61,224 nucleotides of DNA from an uncultured delta proteobacterium (lineage in GTDB: Bacteria; Myxococcota_A; UBA9160; JAFDET01), in the NCBI GenBank assembly GCA_947259215.1, contig CAMYLJ010000040.1:1-61224 (forward strand). Direction: 5' to 3'. The translations under genes were made by a program, and so were the position numbers. This document shows, piece by piece, positions 7,937 to 16,836 of the stretch. Within the stretch, counting starts at the first letter, position 1, and each line of letters begins with the position of its first letter. The notes beneath the pieces were generated by a model that saw nothing but the letters and a program-made list of their open reading frames with translations, had not been told where the DNA came from and did not search any database.

Positions 7937-9592
7937 CTACGGCCCGGTGAAGCCCGCCGTGCAGCCGAAGATCTCGAAGTCGGGCGACGCACCCGGATAG
8001 GCCCGCCGCCCCTTCAGGAAGAACGGGTCGGCCGTCACGAAGGGCGCGTTGAAGCCCGCCTCGAAGAGCGCCTCCACGTCGAAGCCATCCGGCGTGTCCC
8101 AGTCCGAGCACCAGTTGCCCTCGTTCCGGGCGAGGCCCTCGGAGAAGGAGCTGTCGGGGTTGGCGATGGCGTAGAGGGCGTCGAGCTCTTCCGGGCTGGC
8201 GCCGAGCAGGGTGGTAACGTCGGTGGTGAAGCCGCCCACGCCGCCCGGGCGGTTCACGCCGACGGTGTGGCGGCAGCGCAGCGCGTCGAGGACCAGCACC
8301 CGCAGCGGGTCGTCCCAGCCGCCGACCGAGACCTGGCCGCCCGGCAGCGGCACCCCGGCCGAGAGGCCCGGCTCGGCGGGCGAAGCCGAGAGGATGGTGC
8401 GCCAGGTCGCGCGGCCGAGGGGCGCGAACTTGCGGCTGCCGAGGTCGCTCTCGCGGCGCAGGCCGCGCGCCACCACGCGCAGGTCGTCCCGGCGGCCCCA
8501 GTAGCCGAACGCCACCTCCGTGTCGAAGTCCAGGACCAGCGGGGTGGGGGTTGCCATGAAGTAGTCGCGGCGCGCCTGCTCCCACTTCGGCACGCCCGAG
8601 CCGACGATCACGCCCGTGGTGCCCAGGTTGGGCAGGAAGCGACCGATCGGGTCGTCGATGCGCGAGGGTGAGGTGTCGAGGTCGAAGCGCTCGCGGTAGG
8701 CGTCGAACTGGGCGATGAAGAGCTCGCCGCAGGTGGAGTCCCCGGCCGGGAGGGCCGCCGTGTGGTCCCAGTCCCGGTCGAGGCTCGGGACGGCGCACTG
8801 CTTCAGGAAGCGGCGTACGCCGGGCCGGTCGTAGGGGCCGTAGCCCGCGTAGAAGCTCCCGAGCCGACCGAAGAGGGTCGCGAGCTGGTCCCAGTTGAGG
8901 AGGCCCGGCCGGACGAAGACGAGCGTGTCGTCCACCTGGAAGTTCAGGGCCTTCTGGGTGGCCTCGATCACGTCGGTGATGTGGAAGACCGGATCCGGCG
9001 AGTTGACGATCAGCGCGATGAGCTCCGGGTTCACGAGGGGGCCGAGGTCGCGCAGCAGGTCCAGGAAGGCGTCGATCCCCTCCTTGAGCGTCTCGGGATG
9101 CTGGATCAGGTGGAGGATGTCCTCGTCCTGGACGCCCTGGAGGAGTTCCAGCAGGGTGGCCACGTCGAGGCCGATCCCCGTCTCCGGCAGCGCCTGCATC
9201 GTCTTCCACTGGAGCGCGATCCGCGCCGACGTCTCGAGCCGCGTGCAGGCGCGGCGGCCGCAGCGGTACATCAGCGGGTTGGCCTGGATGCTCTCCGCCA
9301 GGAAGACCGTGATGCTGCCGGAGCTTCCGCCTGCGGCCCCCCGCAGCGGACCGTAGCGCCCGGTGAGCTGCGCCTGGGAGCCGAAGTGGGCGAAGATGCG
9401 GTTGCCGTTGCCGCGAACGCCGGTGCAGAGCCCCTTGGGCGCGGCGCCCGGCAGGCGCGGCACGAAGGACGGGAAGATCTCGGGGAACTCGCCGGGGAGG
9501 TCGTCCCAGTCGGACGCGGCGCTGGGGGAAGCGAAGGTCAGGGCGATCAAGACCGCCAGGGCGAGGCGGGAGAGGGGCGGGAGAAGGGTCAC
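7937..9592 (-). CDS. Secreted patatin-like protein
   Basis: This 551-residue protein has a Sec signal peptide (LALAVLIALTFASPSAA, cleavage near 26). The mature N-terminus carries CTGVRGNGNRIFAHF, like a patatin oxyanion loop, and then GAAGGSSGS, which fits the GxSxG nucleophile elbow. The partner aspartate is less clear. Patatins hydrolyse acyl ester bonds of phospholipids or neutral lipids. The long middle region (150-400) has no domain I recognise, and several late cysteines suggest disulphides in the periplasm. It is convergent with the MBL gene, with only 8 bases between them. The patatin assignment is moderate; a catalytically divergent relative is possible. Confidence 0.65.
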   Translation of the reverse strand: MTLLPPLSRLALAVLIALTFASPSAASDWDDLPGEFPEIFPSFVPRLPGAAPKGLCTGVRGNGNRIFAHFGSQAQLTGRYGPLRGAAGGSSGSITVFLAESIQANPLMYRCGRRACTRLETSARIALQWKTMQALPETGIGLDVATLLELLQGVQDEDILHLIQHPETLKEGIDAFLDLLRDLGPLVNPELIALIVNSPDPVFHITDVIEATQKALNFQVDDTLVFVRPGLLNWDQLATLFGRLGSFYAGYGPYDRPGVRRFLKQCAVPSLDRDWDHTAALPAGDSTCGELFIAQFDAYRERFDLDTSPSRIDDPIGRFLPNLGTTGVIVGSGVPKWEQARRDYFMATPTPLVLDFDTEVAFGYWGRRDDLRVVARGLRRESDLGSRKFAPLGRATWRTILSASPAEPGLSAGVPLPGGQVSVGGWDDPLRVLVLDALRCRHTVGVNRPGGVGGFTTDVTTLLGASPEELDALYAIANPDSSFSEGLARNEGNWCSDWDTPDGFDVEALFEAGFNAPFVTADPFFLKGRRAYPGASPDFEIFGCTAGFTGP

Positions 9593-9774
9593 TGAGCGCT
9601 CCTGCTGTACTTCACCTACCCCAATCCGTGGGATAGCTGCCTGGCGAGAAGGCGCAACTGCCGGACCGATGACGAAGGCTCGAGACTACCCGGAGCGCCT
9701 GGCCGAGGTTCTCGGGGACGACACCGAGGCGGGAAGACCAGCGTGCGCTGGAGCCCGCACGGCTCCGCGCCCGC

Positions 9775-10314
9775 CTAGCGGGCGAGCGAGCGGGCGTTCC
9801 GCTCCCGGAATCGGCGCATGTACAGGCGATTCGTGAACCCGAGCACGATCCCGGTGACCTCACCGGAGGTGAACTTCTGGCGCAGCTTGCGGATGCGGAC
9901 GGGCTGGTAGTAGCTGGTCTGCTGACCCTGGGGCCGCCGCGCAGCATAGAAGCCAGCGACCAGCACCGTCGATAGGACGAGTGCGATCCAGAAGTCGTTG
10001 CCTTCGAGGAGGTTCCTGCCCAGCGCCATCTGGCCGATGGTCGCGGCCAGGAAGAGCGCCGTCGTCCACACCCCGACCACGAGTACGACGTGCAGCCTGT
10101 TCAGGGGATTTCGCGAAGCCGTGACCTGGCATTCGGGGCAGTACGGCAGCCGCCATGTGAACGCGTACTCGCTGCCCCCCATGCCGAAGTAGCGGGTCAG
10201 CTTGAGCTCGGAATCCACGGGACCGACCCGGTCCGGACTCGCGCAATTGCAGCAGAGCTCCGTCGGGAACTCGATCTCGCCACCCGTTCCGATCTCGAGA
10301 CGAGCTTCGCCCAT
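9775..10314 (-). CDS. Membrane protein with N-terminal zinc-ribbon-like domain
   Basis: This 179-residue protein begins with a cytoplasmic cysteine-rich part (CCNCASP and, 40 residues later, YCPEC), consistent with one zinc site. Two membrane helices follow (HVVLVVGVWTTALFLAATIG and FWIALVLSTVLVAGFY), and then a basic tail (RIRKLRQKF, RRFRERNARS). ATG 10314 is chosen because GAGGTGGAAGG lies just upstream, while the alternative at 10335 lacks a site. No family function is known to me. It sits alone between the patatin-like gene and AdhE, transcribed the same way. Confidence 0.7.
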   Translation of the reverse strand: MGEARLEIGTGGEIEFPTELCCNCASPDRVGPVDSELKLTRYFGMGGSEYAFTWRLPYCPECQVTASRNPLNRLHVVLVVGVWTTALFLAATIGQMALGRNLLEGNDFWIALVLSTVLVAGFYAARRPQGQQTSYYQPVRIRKLRQKFTSGEVTGIVLGFTNRLYMRRFRERNARSLAR

Positions 10315-10443
10315 GCCTTCCACCTCGCAACGCACCTCTTCGTCGAACCCCCTCGGGCCCTTTAGGCCTGGCCCGGTCCGATCCTCTCCGCGCTCATGCG
10401 CGCGACGCCGCTGCGCTCTGCCTACGACGAGGCGGCGGGCCCG

Positions 10444-13074
10444 CTAGCCCGGGCCGGGGCGGCCGCGGTACGCGGCTTCGAGGAGCCCCACCAGCTCGCT
10501 CACCAGCGGCATGCGCGGGTTCGTCCGAAGACTGGGGTCCTCGAAGGCCGCGCGGGCCAGGTCCGGGAGGGCCGCGCGAAACTCCTGCTCGTCCACGCCG
10601 GCGTCGGCCAGGGAGCGCGGGATCCCCACCTCGTCGAGCAGCTCGTCCACGCGGGCGAAGAGGCGCGCGCGCCGGCCTTGCTCGCCGGTGCCGCCGGCGA
10701 CGCCAGCGCCGCGTCCGTGCAGGCCGATCACCCAGCCGAGCTGCGCGTACTTCTCCGGGGCCACGTAGGCGGCGTAGCCCGGCGCCGGCATGAACTTGCT
10801 CGGGATCGACGCGTTGTAGCGCAGCACGTGATGCAGGAAGATGCCGTTGGCCCGACCGTGGCTGATCTTGAAGCGCCCGCCCACCGCGTGGGCCAGGGCG
10901 TGGTTCACGCCCACGAAGGCGTTGGAGAAGGCCAGGCCCGCGATGGTGGCGGCGTTGGCCATGGCGGTGCGGGCCTCGAGGTTGGAGCCGTCGGCGTAGG
11001 CGCGGGGCAGCCACTCCAGGATGAGACGCGTCGCCTGCACGCAGAAGGCGTCCGTGTAGGGCGAGGCGAAGATCGAGACCGCGGCCTCGAGCGCGTGGGT
11101 GAGTGCGTCGATCCCGGTATCGGCTGTCAGCTCGGGCGGGAGGCTCAGGGTGAGCTGCGGGTCGACGATCGCCATGTCGGGAACCAGCGAGTAGTCCACC
11201 AGCGTGACCTTGCGGTCCCCCATGGTCACCACGGTGGCCGGGGAGACCTCGGAGCCGGTGCCGCTCGTGGTGGGCACGGCCACGAGCTTCAGCGTGTGGG
11301 CGATGGCCGGGTACTTCGCCACGCGCTTGCGGGCGTCGAGGAAGGGAAGGCTCAGCTCCTTCACGTTGAGCGTCGGGTTCTCGTAGAAGAGGCGCATGGC
11401 CTTGCCGGCATCGACCACCGAGCCGCCCCCCACGGCCACCAGCAGGTCCGGCTTCATGCGCTGGAGCGTCTCCACGCCGGCCCAGATCTGGCGCTCGCTG
11501 GGCTCGGGCTCGATCTCGGAGAAGACGTGGACGGTGGCCTGCCCCAGGTACTTGTGGATCTCGTCTGCCACACCGCGGCGCTCGCTGTCGGCGTCGGTCA
11601 CGATGACGGCGGTCTTGGCCTCCAGCGTGCGCAGGTTCTCGAGGGCGCCGGTGTTGAAGTAGGTGTCCGAGGGCACGCGGAACCACTGGGGCGGGCTCAG
11701 GCGCCGCGACACCATCTTCACGTTCAAGAGGTTCTGGTAGTTGACGTTGTCGGTCGTCATGGAGCCTCCCCAGGTCCCGCAGCCGAGCGAGAAGGTCGGG
11801 GTGAGGGAGTTGTACACGCCGCCCAGCGCGCCGACGGCGGTGGGCGCGTTCACGAGGATGCGCCCGGTGCGAATGCGCCGGGCGTAGCGGTCGATCACTT
11901 CCTGATCCTGTGCGTAGACCGCCGAGGTGTGACCGAGGCCACCCTTCCGGGTGACGAGGTCGCAGGCGTCGAGGGCGTGCTCCACGGAGCGGGCGCGCAC
12001 GAGCCCCAGCACCGGCATCAGCTTCTCGTGCACCAGCGGGTGGGCGCCGAGCGCATCCAGGTCGTCCGGCAGGGGCGCCAGCAGCACCTTGTCGCTCTCG
12101 GCGACCTCGAAGCCGGCCTTGGCGCCGAGGTCGCGCGGCGTGCGTCCCACTGCCTCGATGTTGGGATCGCCGCTCTCCAGGAAGGCCAGCTTGGCGATGC
12201 GATCGACCTCGTCTTGGGAGAGCAGCCGGGCGCCCATGCGCTGGAGCTCCGCGACGAAGGCTTCGTAGATGGCGTCGTCCACCACGCAGGTCTGCTCCGC
12301 CGGGCAGATCACCGAGGCGTCGAAGGTCTTGGAGATCAGGATGTCGACGACGGCGCTCCTCACGTCGGCCGTGCGGTGCAGGTAGACAGGGGCGTTTCCC
12401 GGCCCCACGCTGATCACCGGCTTCCCGGCCTCGTTGGAGAGCCGCACGATCTTGGGCCCGCCGGTGGTCCAGATGAGGTCGATGTCCGGGTGGTGGAACA
12501 GGTGGTGGGTCACCTCGCGCGGCGCGTCGGGGATGACCTGAAGGGCGTCCGGCGGCATCCCGGCCGCCTCGCCGGCCTTGCGCAGGATCTCGACCGCGCG
12601 CAGCGAGCACTGGATGGCGCGGGGCGAGGGGCGGCAGATGAGCGCGTTGCGCGTCTTGGCCGCGACGATCGCCTTGAAGAGCACCGTCGAGGTGGGGTTC
12701 GTGACCGGGAGGATGGCCATCACGACGCCGATCGGCTCGGCCACGTACTGGAGGTTCCGCTCCGGCTCCTCGCCGATCACGCCGACGGTCTTCTTGTCCT
12801 TCAGGTAGTCGTAGAGGAACTCGGTGGCCACGTAGTTCTTGACCACCTTGTCCTCGAAGACGCCGAAGCCGGTCTCGTCGATGGCCACCTGGGCCAGGTC
12901 GACCGCCGCTTCCAGGCCCGCGACCACCATCGCCCAGACGATGCGGTCGACGGCCTCTTGGTCGAGTTCGCGGAAGGCGTCCGCCGCGGCCCGGCCGCGG
13001 GCCACGATCTCGTCGATCTCCGCCACGCGCGCGGGATCGAGCCCCGCCGTGCCTTTCGGGTCTTCGCTCGCCAT
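10444..13074 (-). CDS. adhE: Bifunctional aldehyde-alcohol dehydrogenase AdhE
   Basis: This 876-residue cytoplasmic enzyme reduces acetyl-CoA to acetaldehyde and then ethanol using two NADH; the reverse direction is possible. The N-terminal CoA-acylating aldehyde dehydrogenase (about 1-430) has the catalytic cysteine in VICPAEQ near 257 and TTGGPKIV. The C-terminal iron-dependent alcohol dehydrogenase (about 450-870) has GGGSVVDAGKAM, TTSGTGSEVSP, and metal-ligand stretches GIDALTHALE and NHALAHAVGG. Length matches E. coli AdhE, which forms filaments called spirosomes. ATG 13074 has GGGAGC upstream. It suggests fermentative or reductive capacity in an organism otherwise carrying oxygen-using enzymes. 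No linked regulator is seen. Confidence 0.95.
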   Translation of the reverse strand: MASEDPKGTAGLDPARVAEIDEIVARGRAAADAFRELDQEAVDRIVWAMVVAGLEAAVDLAQVAIDETGFGVFEDKVVKNYVATEFLYDYLKDKKTVGVIGEEPERNLQYVAEPIGVVMAILPVTNPTSTVLFKAIVAAKTRNALICRPSPRAIQCSLRAVEILRKAGEAAGMPPDALQVIPDAPREVTHHLFHHPDIDLIWTTGGPKIVRLSNEAGKPVISVGPGNAPVYLHRTADVRSAVVDILISKTFDASVICPAEQTCVVDDAIYEAFVAELQRMGARLLSQDEVDRIAKLAFLESGDPNIEAVGRTPRDLGAKAGFEVAESDKVLLAPLPDDLDALGAHPLVHEKLMPVLGLVRARSVEHALDACDLVTRKGGLGHTSAVYAQDQEVIDRYARRIRTGRILVNAPTAVGALGGVYNSLTPTFSLGCGTWGGSMTTDNVNYQNLLNVKMVSRRLSPPQWFRVPSDTYFNTGALENLRTLEAKTAVIVTDADSERRGVADEIHKYLGQATVHVFSEIEPEPSERQIWAGVETLQRMKPDLLVAVGGGSVVDAGKAMRLFYENPTLNVKELSLPFLDARKRVAKYPAIAHTLKLVAVPTTSGTGSEVSPATVVTMGDRKVTLVDYSLVPDMAIVDPQLTLSLPPELTADTGIDALTHALEAAVSIFASPYTDAFCVQATRLILEWLPRAYADGSNLEARTAMANAATIAGLAFSNAFVGVNHALAHAVGGRFKISHGRANGIFLHHVLRYNASIPSKFMPAPGYAAYVAPEKYAQLGWVIGLHGRGAGVAGGTGEQGRRARLFARVDELLDEVGIPRSLADAGVDEQEFRAALPDLARAAFEDPSLRTNPRMPLVSELVGLLEAAYRGRPGPG

Positions 13075-13214
13075 GGGCCGCGCTCCCTTCGGCCCCCCAC
13101 GTGACGGCGATTCTACCCGAAGCGCTCGGAGACCGAGTGGCGGCTACCCGACAGGCCGCGCATCCTGGCAGACGCCGCCCGCCAGCCCGGGCGGGGCGGA
13201 GGAGGCCTCCCAGC

Positions 13215-14342
13215 ATGGCGTTCGAGCGGATGGATGGCGTGCTGGCGGAGCGGCTGGCGGAGCTGGAACGGGCCGGGACGCGCAAGGGCGCGGAGACGGT
13301 GGTGGCGGCGGTGCTGCCGGCCGAGGGCGAGCGCGGGCCGCGGGTGCGGCTCGCGGGCCAGGGCGCGGGCGAGCCGGGCTTCCTGCGCATGAACTCGAAC
13401 GGCTACCTCGGGCTGGCCGGGCATCCGGAGCTGGCGGCGGCCGAAGAGGAGGCGACGCGCGCCTTCGGCACCGGGCCCGGGGCGGTGCGCTTCATCAGCG
13501 GGACGTACACGCCCCACGTGGAGCTGGAGAAGGCCCTCGCGGCCTTCCACGGCCGCGAGGCGGCCATGATCTACAGCTCCGCCTACGCGGCGGTGATGGG
13601 AGTGCTGCCGCCGCTCATCACGGACCAGACCGCCGTGGTGAGCGACGCGCTGAACCACAACTGCATCATCAACGCCACGCGCCTCGCGCAGCCCGGGAGG
13701 AAGAGCGTCTACCCGCACCTGGATCTCGCCGCGCTGGAGGCGGCCCTGGAGGAGGCGGCCGGGAGCTCGCGGCGGGCCATCGTGGTGACGGACGGGGTCT
13801 TCAGCATGCGCGGGGACCACGCGCCGCTCGCCGAAATCGCCGCACTGGTGGAGCGCTTCGACGCGCGCTTCCCGGAGAACGCGGTCCTGCTGGTGGACGA
13901 CTCCCACGGCGTCGGCGCCTTCGGCGCCACGGGGCGCGGGACGGAAGAAGTGGCGGGCGCGCGAGCCGACGTGCTGGTGGCGACGCTCGGGAAGGCGCTC
14001 GGCGTCAATGGCGGCTACGTGGTGGGCTCGCGCACGCTGGTGGAGTTCTTGCGCGAGACCTCGCCCTTCTACGTCTTCTCGAACCCGATCAGCCCGGCGG
14101 AGCTCGGCTACGAGAGCCTGCCGGGCCAGCACCCGGTGGTGCCGCTGGTGCTGCGCGACACGCCGCGCACGCGCGCGCTGGTGGCGCACCTGCGGGACGC
14201 GCGGATCCTGGCCACCGGGCTCACCTACCCGGTGGTGCCCCGGGGCGAGGAGGAGATCCGCTTCCAGCTCTCGGCGGACCACACGCCGGCGGACGTGGAC
14301 GAGGTGCTGGCGGCGCTCGGGTCGTTCGCGGAGCGGGGCTGA
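13215..14342 (+). CDS. AONS/KBL-type PLP enzyme with internal deletion
   Basis: This 375-residue fold-type I PLP protein is of the alpha-oxoamine synthase family (8-amino-7-oxononanoate synthase, 2-amino-3-ketobutyrate CoA ligase and relatives). Family blocks are present: NSNGYLGL, SGTYTPHVELE, VVSDALNHNCIIN, DDSHGVGAFG, and the PLP lysine in TLGKALGVNGG (K near 260). After FSNPISPAE the sequence jumps directly to LGYESLPGQHPVVPLV. About 36 residues that normally link these blocks (the start of the C-terminal domain) are missing, without loss of frame. ATG 13215 follows GGAGGAGG. Whether the product folds is uncertain. A biotin role is not supported, as no other bio genes are near. Confidence 0.85.
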   Translation: MAFERMDGVLAERLAELERAGTRKGAETVVAAVLPAEGERGPRVRLAGQGAGEPGFLRMNSNGYLGLAGHPELAAAEEEATRAFGTGPGAVRFISGTYTPHVELEKALAAFHGREAAMIYSSAYAAVMGVLPPLITDQTAVVSDALNHNCIINATRLAQPGRKSVYPHLDLAALEAALEEAAGSSRRAIVVTDGVFSMRGDHAPLAEIAALVERFDARFPENAVLLVDDSHGVGAFGATGRGTEEVAGARADVLVATLGKALGVNGGYVVGSRTLVEFLRETSPFYVFSNPISPAELGYESLPGQHPVVPLVLRDTPRTRALVAHLRDARILATGLTYPVVPRGEEEIRFQLSADHTPADVDEVLAALGSFAERG

Positions 14343-14375
14343 GCGGCGGGAGCCGACGCACCACCCTCGGGAAGA

Positions 14376-14404
14376 GTTTCTAAGGACCGTCCCCGTTTCT
14401 TAGG
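14376..14404. repeat. Palindromic repeat, half copy (type A arm)
   Basis: This is a single arm of the repeat seen whole at 17303-17373. It differs by one base in the part matching GTTTCTTAGGACCGTCC. The opposite arm is absent, so no long hairpin forms. The stop codon of the minus-strand methyltransferase (14380-14382) lies inside it, and the single substitution is what makes that TAG in this frame. Confidence 0.8.
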
Positions 14405-14997
14405 GCCCGCACCAGCACGTCGATCGCCTGCCGTGGCCCCTCGGGCGTCTCGACGGGCCGCTCGACCTCCTCGCAGCGCTCGACGTCGAGCCCCAGCGCT
14501 TCGAGCGCGTCGCGGATCTCCTCGGGTGTCCACAGGACGCTGGGGTGGCTCGGCCCGCCGTAGCCCTCGGCCAGGTTGCGGCGCGCGTGACCGATCATGA
14601 AGAGCTCGCCCCCGGGCGCGAGCACCGCGGCCGCGCGCGCCAGCACCGCGCGCATGGCGTCCCCCGGAAGCTGGAGGTACCCGATCAGCACCAGCCCGAA
14701 CGCGCCTTCTTCGGGCGCGTACGTCGCCAGGTCCTCGCACAGCCACTCGACCTCGACGCCCCGCCGCGCCGCGAGCTTGCGCCCCCGCTCGATCGCCACG
14801 TCGGAGTAGTCCACCGCCGTGACGCGCCAGCCCTGCTCCGCCAGCCAGATGGCATTGCGGCCCTCGCCGCAGGCCAGGTCGAGCGCCCTCCCCTGCGGCG
14901 CCCTGCCCTTCAGCTCCGCTTCGACGAAGCGGTTGGGATCGGCGCCCCAGACGAGGTCGCTGGCGGCGTAGCGCGCGTCCCAGTCGCTGCGGTCCAC
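14380..14997 (-). CDS. Class I SAM-dependent methyltransferase
   Basis: This 205-residue protein opens with WDARYAASDLVWG, a hallmark of small TehB/thiopurine-type methyltransferases. The SAM-binding loop is ALDLACGEGRNAIWLA, followed by VTAVDYSDVAIERG and the acidic ribose site. GTG 14997 is chosen because the family starts a few residues before WDARY and GGAGAG lies just upstream. The last nine residues (after VRAL) and the TAG are encoded by the repeat half-copy, so the natural end was replaced or extended by the element. The substrate is not predictable. It follows the acid phosphatase gene closely on the same strand. Confidence 0.88.
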   Translation of the reverse strand: MDRSDWDARYAASDLVWGADPNRFVEAELKGRAPQGRALDLACGEGRNAIWLAEQGWRVTAVDYSDVAIERGRKLAARRGVEVEWLCEDLATYAPEEGAFGLVLIGYLQLPGDAMRAVLARAAAVLAPGGELFMIGHARRNLAEGYGGPSHPSVLWTPEEIRDALEALGLDVERCEEVERPVETPEGPRQAIDVLVRALRNGDGP

Positions 14998-15017
14998 GCC
15001 TCTCCTCCGCGCGGCGC

Positions 15018-15869
15018 CTACTCGGGCCCCTCGAGCGCCTCGAACTTCCGGCGCAGGATCTCGTCGCGGGAGAGGCTCGAGTCGAAATCGTAGATCGCCC
15101 GCTCCCAGCCCCCGTACACGACGTTCGGCAGCAGGATCCAGCGCGTCCCCCAGTAGGAGCGGTGCTTCTCCACCACCGCCAGGCGCTCCTCGGGCGTGCC
15201 GCGGCCGCCGGAGACGAAGTCGTTCAGGTCGTCGCCCACCAGGAGCGCGATGCGGTGGGTCTCGGCGATGCGCTGGCGGCGGGAGCTCTTGTCGGACTTC
15301 CAGTCGGGCTCCTGGCTCCGCATGAGGAGGTTGCCGCCATCGGCGTCCGCGGGTAAGCCGAGCTCCCGGAGATTCTGAAGGGTGGCGGCCCGCTCGTCCT
15401 CCCGGCGGTTGGTGACGTAGAAGAGTCGGATGCCCTTCTTGCGGATGTACTCCGTGAAGGCGAGGGCGCCCGGCACGGCGGGGGCCTGGTGCTCTTCCAC
15501 CCAGCGCTTCCAGGCATCGGGGTTGAAGCTGCGCTGCGCCTTCACGTTGCCGGCCTGGAAGTGGGTCGTGTCGAGGACGACTTCGTCCAGGTCGAGCACC
15601 ACCGCGGGCGGTAGCTTCTCGTAGCCGGGGGCCGTCTGCTCGACGGCCGCCGTCCAATCTTCGTTGCCGGGCGCGAGGGCACGGTCGAGCTGGATGCGGG
15701 CCTGGTGGTAAGCCTGCTCGGCGGAGGCCACGTACTCGGCGGAGCTCTGCATCCAGAGCACGGCGTCGAGGCCCTCGTGGGGGCGCACCCCGAAGGTCGT
15801 CGGGGGCCAGGTGCGGCAGGAGGCGAGCAGGAGCGCCAGGCACAGGATGGCGTGGGAAGAGCGACGCAG
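15018..15869 (-). CDS. HAD acid phosphatase, lipoprotein e(P4) family
   Basis: This HAD-superfamily phosphatase of the e(P4)/class B type normally releases phosphate from nucleotides at the outer membrane. DxD motif LDLDEVVLDT, motif II YVTNRR and motif IV VGDDLNDF are present. The first standard start (GTG 15788) leaves no signal sequence. Reading upstream in frame gives LRRSSHAILCLALLLASC, a textbook lipoprotein signal with the lipobox cysteine at residue 18. The only start in place is CTG 15869, preceded at 7 bases by GGAGGAGG. I therefore annotate a 283-residue lipoprotein with a CTG start. This start is inferred; the family and catalytic motifs are seen directly. Confidence 0.82.
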   Translation of the reverse strand: MRRSSHAILCLALLLASCRTWPPTTFGVRPHEGLDAVLWMQSSAEYVASAEQAYHQARIQLDRALAPGNEDWTAAVEQTAPGYEKLPPAVVLDLDEVVLDTTHFQAGNVKAQRSFNPDAWKRWVEEHQAPAVPGALAFTEYIRKKGIRLFYVTNRREDERAATLQNLRELGLPADADGGNLLMRSQEPDWKSDKSSRRQRIAETHRIALLVGDDLNDFVSGGRGTPEERLAVVEKHRSYWGTRWILLPNVVYGGWERAIYDFDSSLSRDEILRRKFEALEGPE

Positions 15870-15876
15870 CTCGGAT

Positions 15877-15884
15877 CCTCCTCC
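15877..15884 (-). promoter_or_regulatory. Strong RBS that supports a CTG start
   Basis: GGAGGAGG on the minus strand lies 7 bases before CTG 15869. No ATG, GTG or TTG in the right frame follows at usable spacing, and the next candidate, GTG 15788, would discard the whole lipoprotein signal. The site therefore argues for rare CTG initiation of the e(P4)-type phosphatase. Confidence 0.6.
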
Positions 15885-15968
15885 AGGTCGCGGCGAGCGC
15901 GGGGTCGATCTTCCTCCAGCCTCGGGCCGTGGGCAAGCGAGGCCCTGGAACGCGACCCACGCCGAGCG

Positions 15969-16748
15969 TCATGCCTCCCACCAGGCGGGCAGCTCCGCGA
16001 TCGAGCCCAGCACGGCGTCCGGGCGGATCTCGCCCTCGAGGTCCGCGGGGCGGAACTTCCCGGTCCGCACGAGGACGCCGCGCAGCCCGGCGCGCTGCCC
16101 GCCGGCCACGTCGCCCACGATGTCGTCGCCGATGATCACGGTCTCGTCCGCCTTGCAGCCGAGGCTGGCCAGCGCTGCGGCGAAGAAGGCGGGCGCGGGC
16201 TTTCCGAGCACCACCGCCTCGACGCCGCTCGCGTGCTCGAGGCCGCGCACGACGAACGCCACGTCGAGGCGCAGGCCGTCGGGGGCGCGCCAGTAGCGGG
16301 TCATGCCCAGGGCCACGAGGGCCGGGCGCGGCTCGGCCATCAGCAGCCGGAACGCGCGGTTCAGGACGGGGAAGCTCCAGCCCTCGCCGAGGTCGCCGAT
16401 CACCACGCTCGCGGCCCCCGACTCGGCGTCTTCCGGCAGGCGTGGCACGGAGCGGAACTCGTCGGCGGTCGCGGCGGGGACGAAGAGCGCCGCGGGGCCG
16501 GGCGCGTGGTCCGCCAGCCAGCGGTCGGCCGCCACGGGCGGCGTCAGGATCGCCTCGGCCGAGGCCTCGATGCCGAGCGTCGCGAGCTTCTCCACCAGGG
16601 CCTCGCGCGGTCGCGAGGTGGTGTTGGTCAAGAAGAGGTGCGGGATCCCCCGCTCGGCCGTCCAGGCGACCGCCTCCGCGGCGCCCAGCACGGCCCGCTC
16701 GCCCTCGTAGAGCACGCCGTCGAGATCGATGAGGAGGCCTCGACGCAC
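15969..16748 (-). CDS. HAD-IIA phosphatase (NagD/HDHD2-like)
   Basis: This 259-residue HAD phosphatase has motif I LLIDLDGVLYEG at the N-terminus, motif II FLTNTTSRPR, the subclass IIA cap, a lysine motif in VVLGKPAPAFF, and motif IV IIGDDIVGDVAGGQ. The cap position after motif II places it with NagD, phosphoglycolate or pyridoxal phosphatase-like enzymes acting on small phosphometabolites in the cytoplasm. GTG 16748 is chosen because the frame upstream lacks HAD sequence. It is divergent from the DUF4399 gene. It is not closely related to the HAD protein at 37559-38302, which is a different cap class. Confidence 0.9.
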   Translation of the reverse strand: MRRGLLIDLDGVLYEGERAVLGAAEAVAWTAERGIPHLFLTNTTSRPREALVEKLATLGIEASAEAILTPPVAADRWLADHAPGPAALFVPAATADEFRSVPRLPEDAESGAASVVIGDLGEGWSFPVLNRAFRLLMAEPRPALVALGMTRYWRAPDGLRLDVAFVVRGLEHASGVEAVVLGKPAPAFFAAALASLGCKADETVIIGDDIVGDVAGGQRAGLRGVLVRTGKFRPADLEGEIRPDAVLGSIAELPAWWEA

Positions 16749-16836
16749 CTTCGCAAGGCTAGCGCGCCGAGGAGCGGAGACGGTCCTCGGGGCTACTCTC
16801 GGACCGAGACCCGGATCAGCGAGCGGAGGCCCTCCG

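Noticed and set aside
10396-13104. 902-codon open frame antisense to adhE
   Set aside because: AdhE motifs on the other strand are complete, and the antisense product has no recognisable domain.
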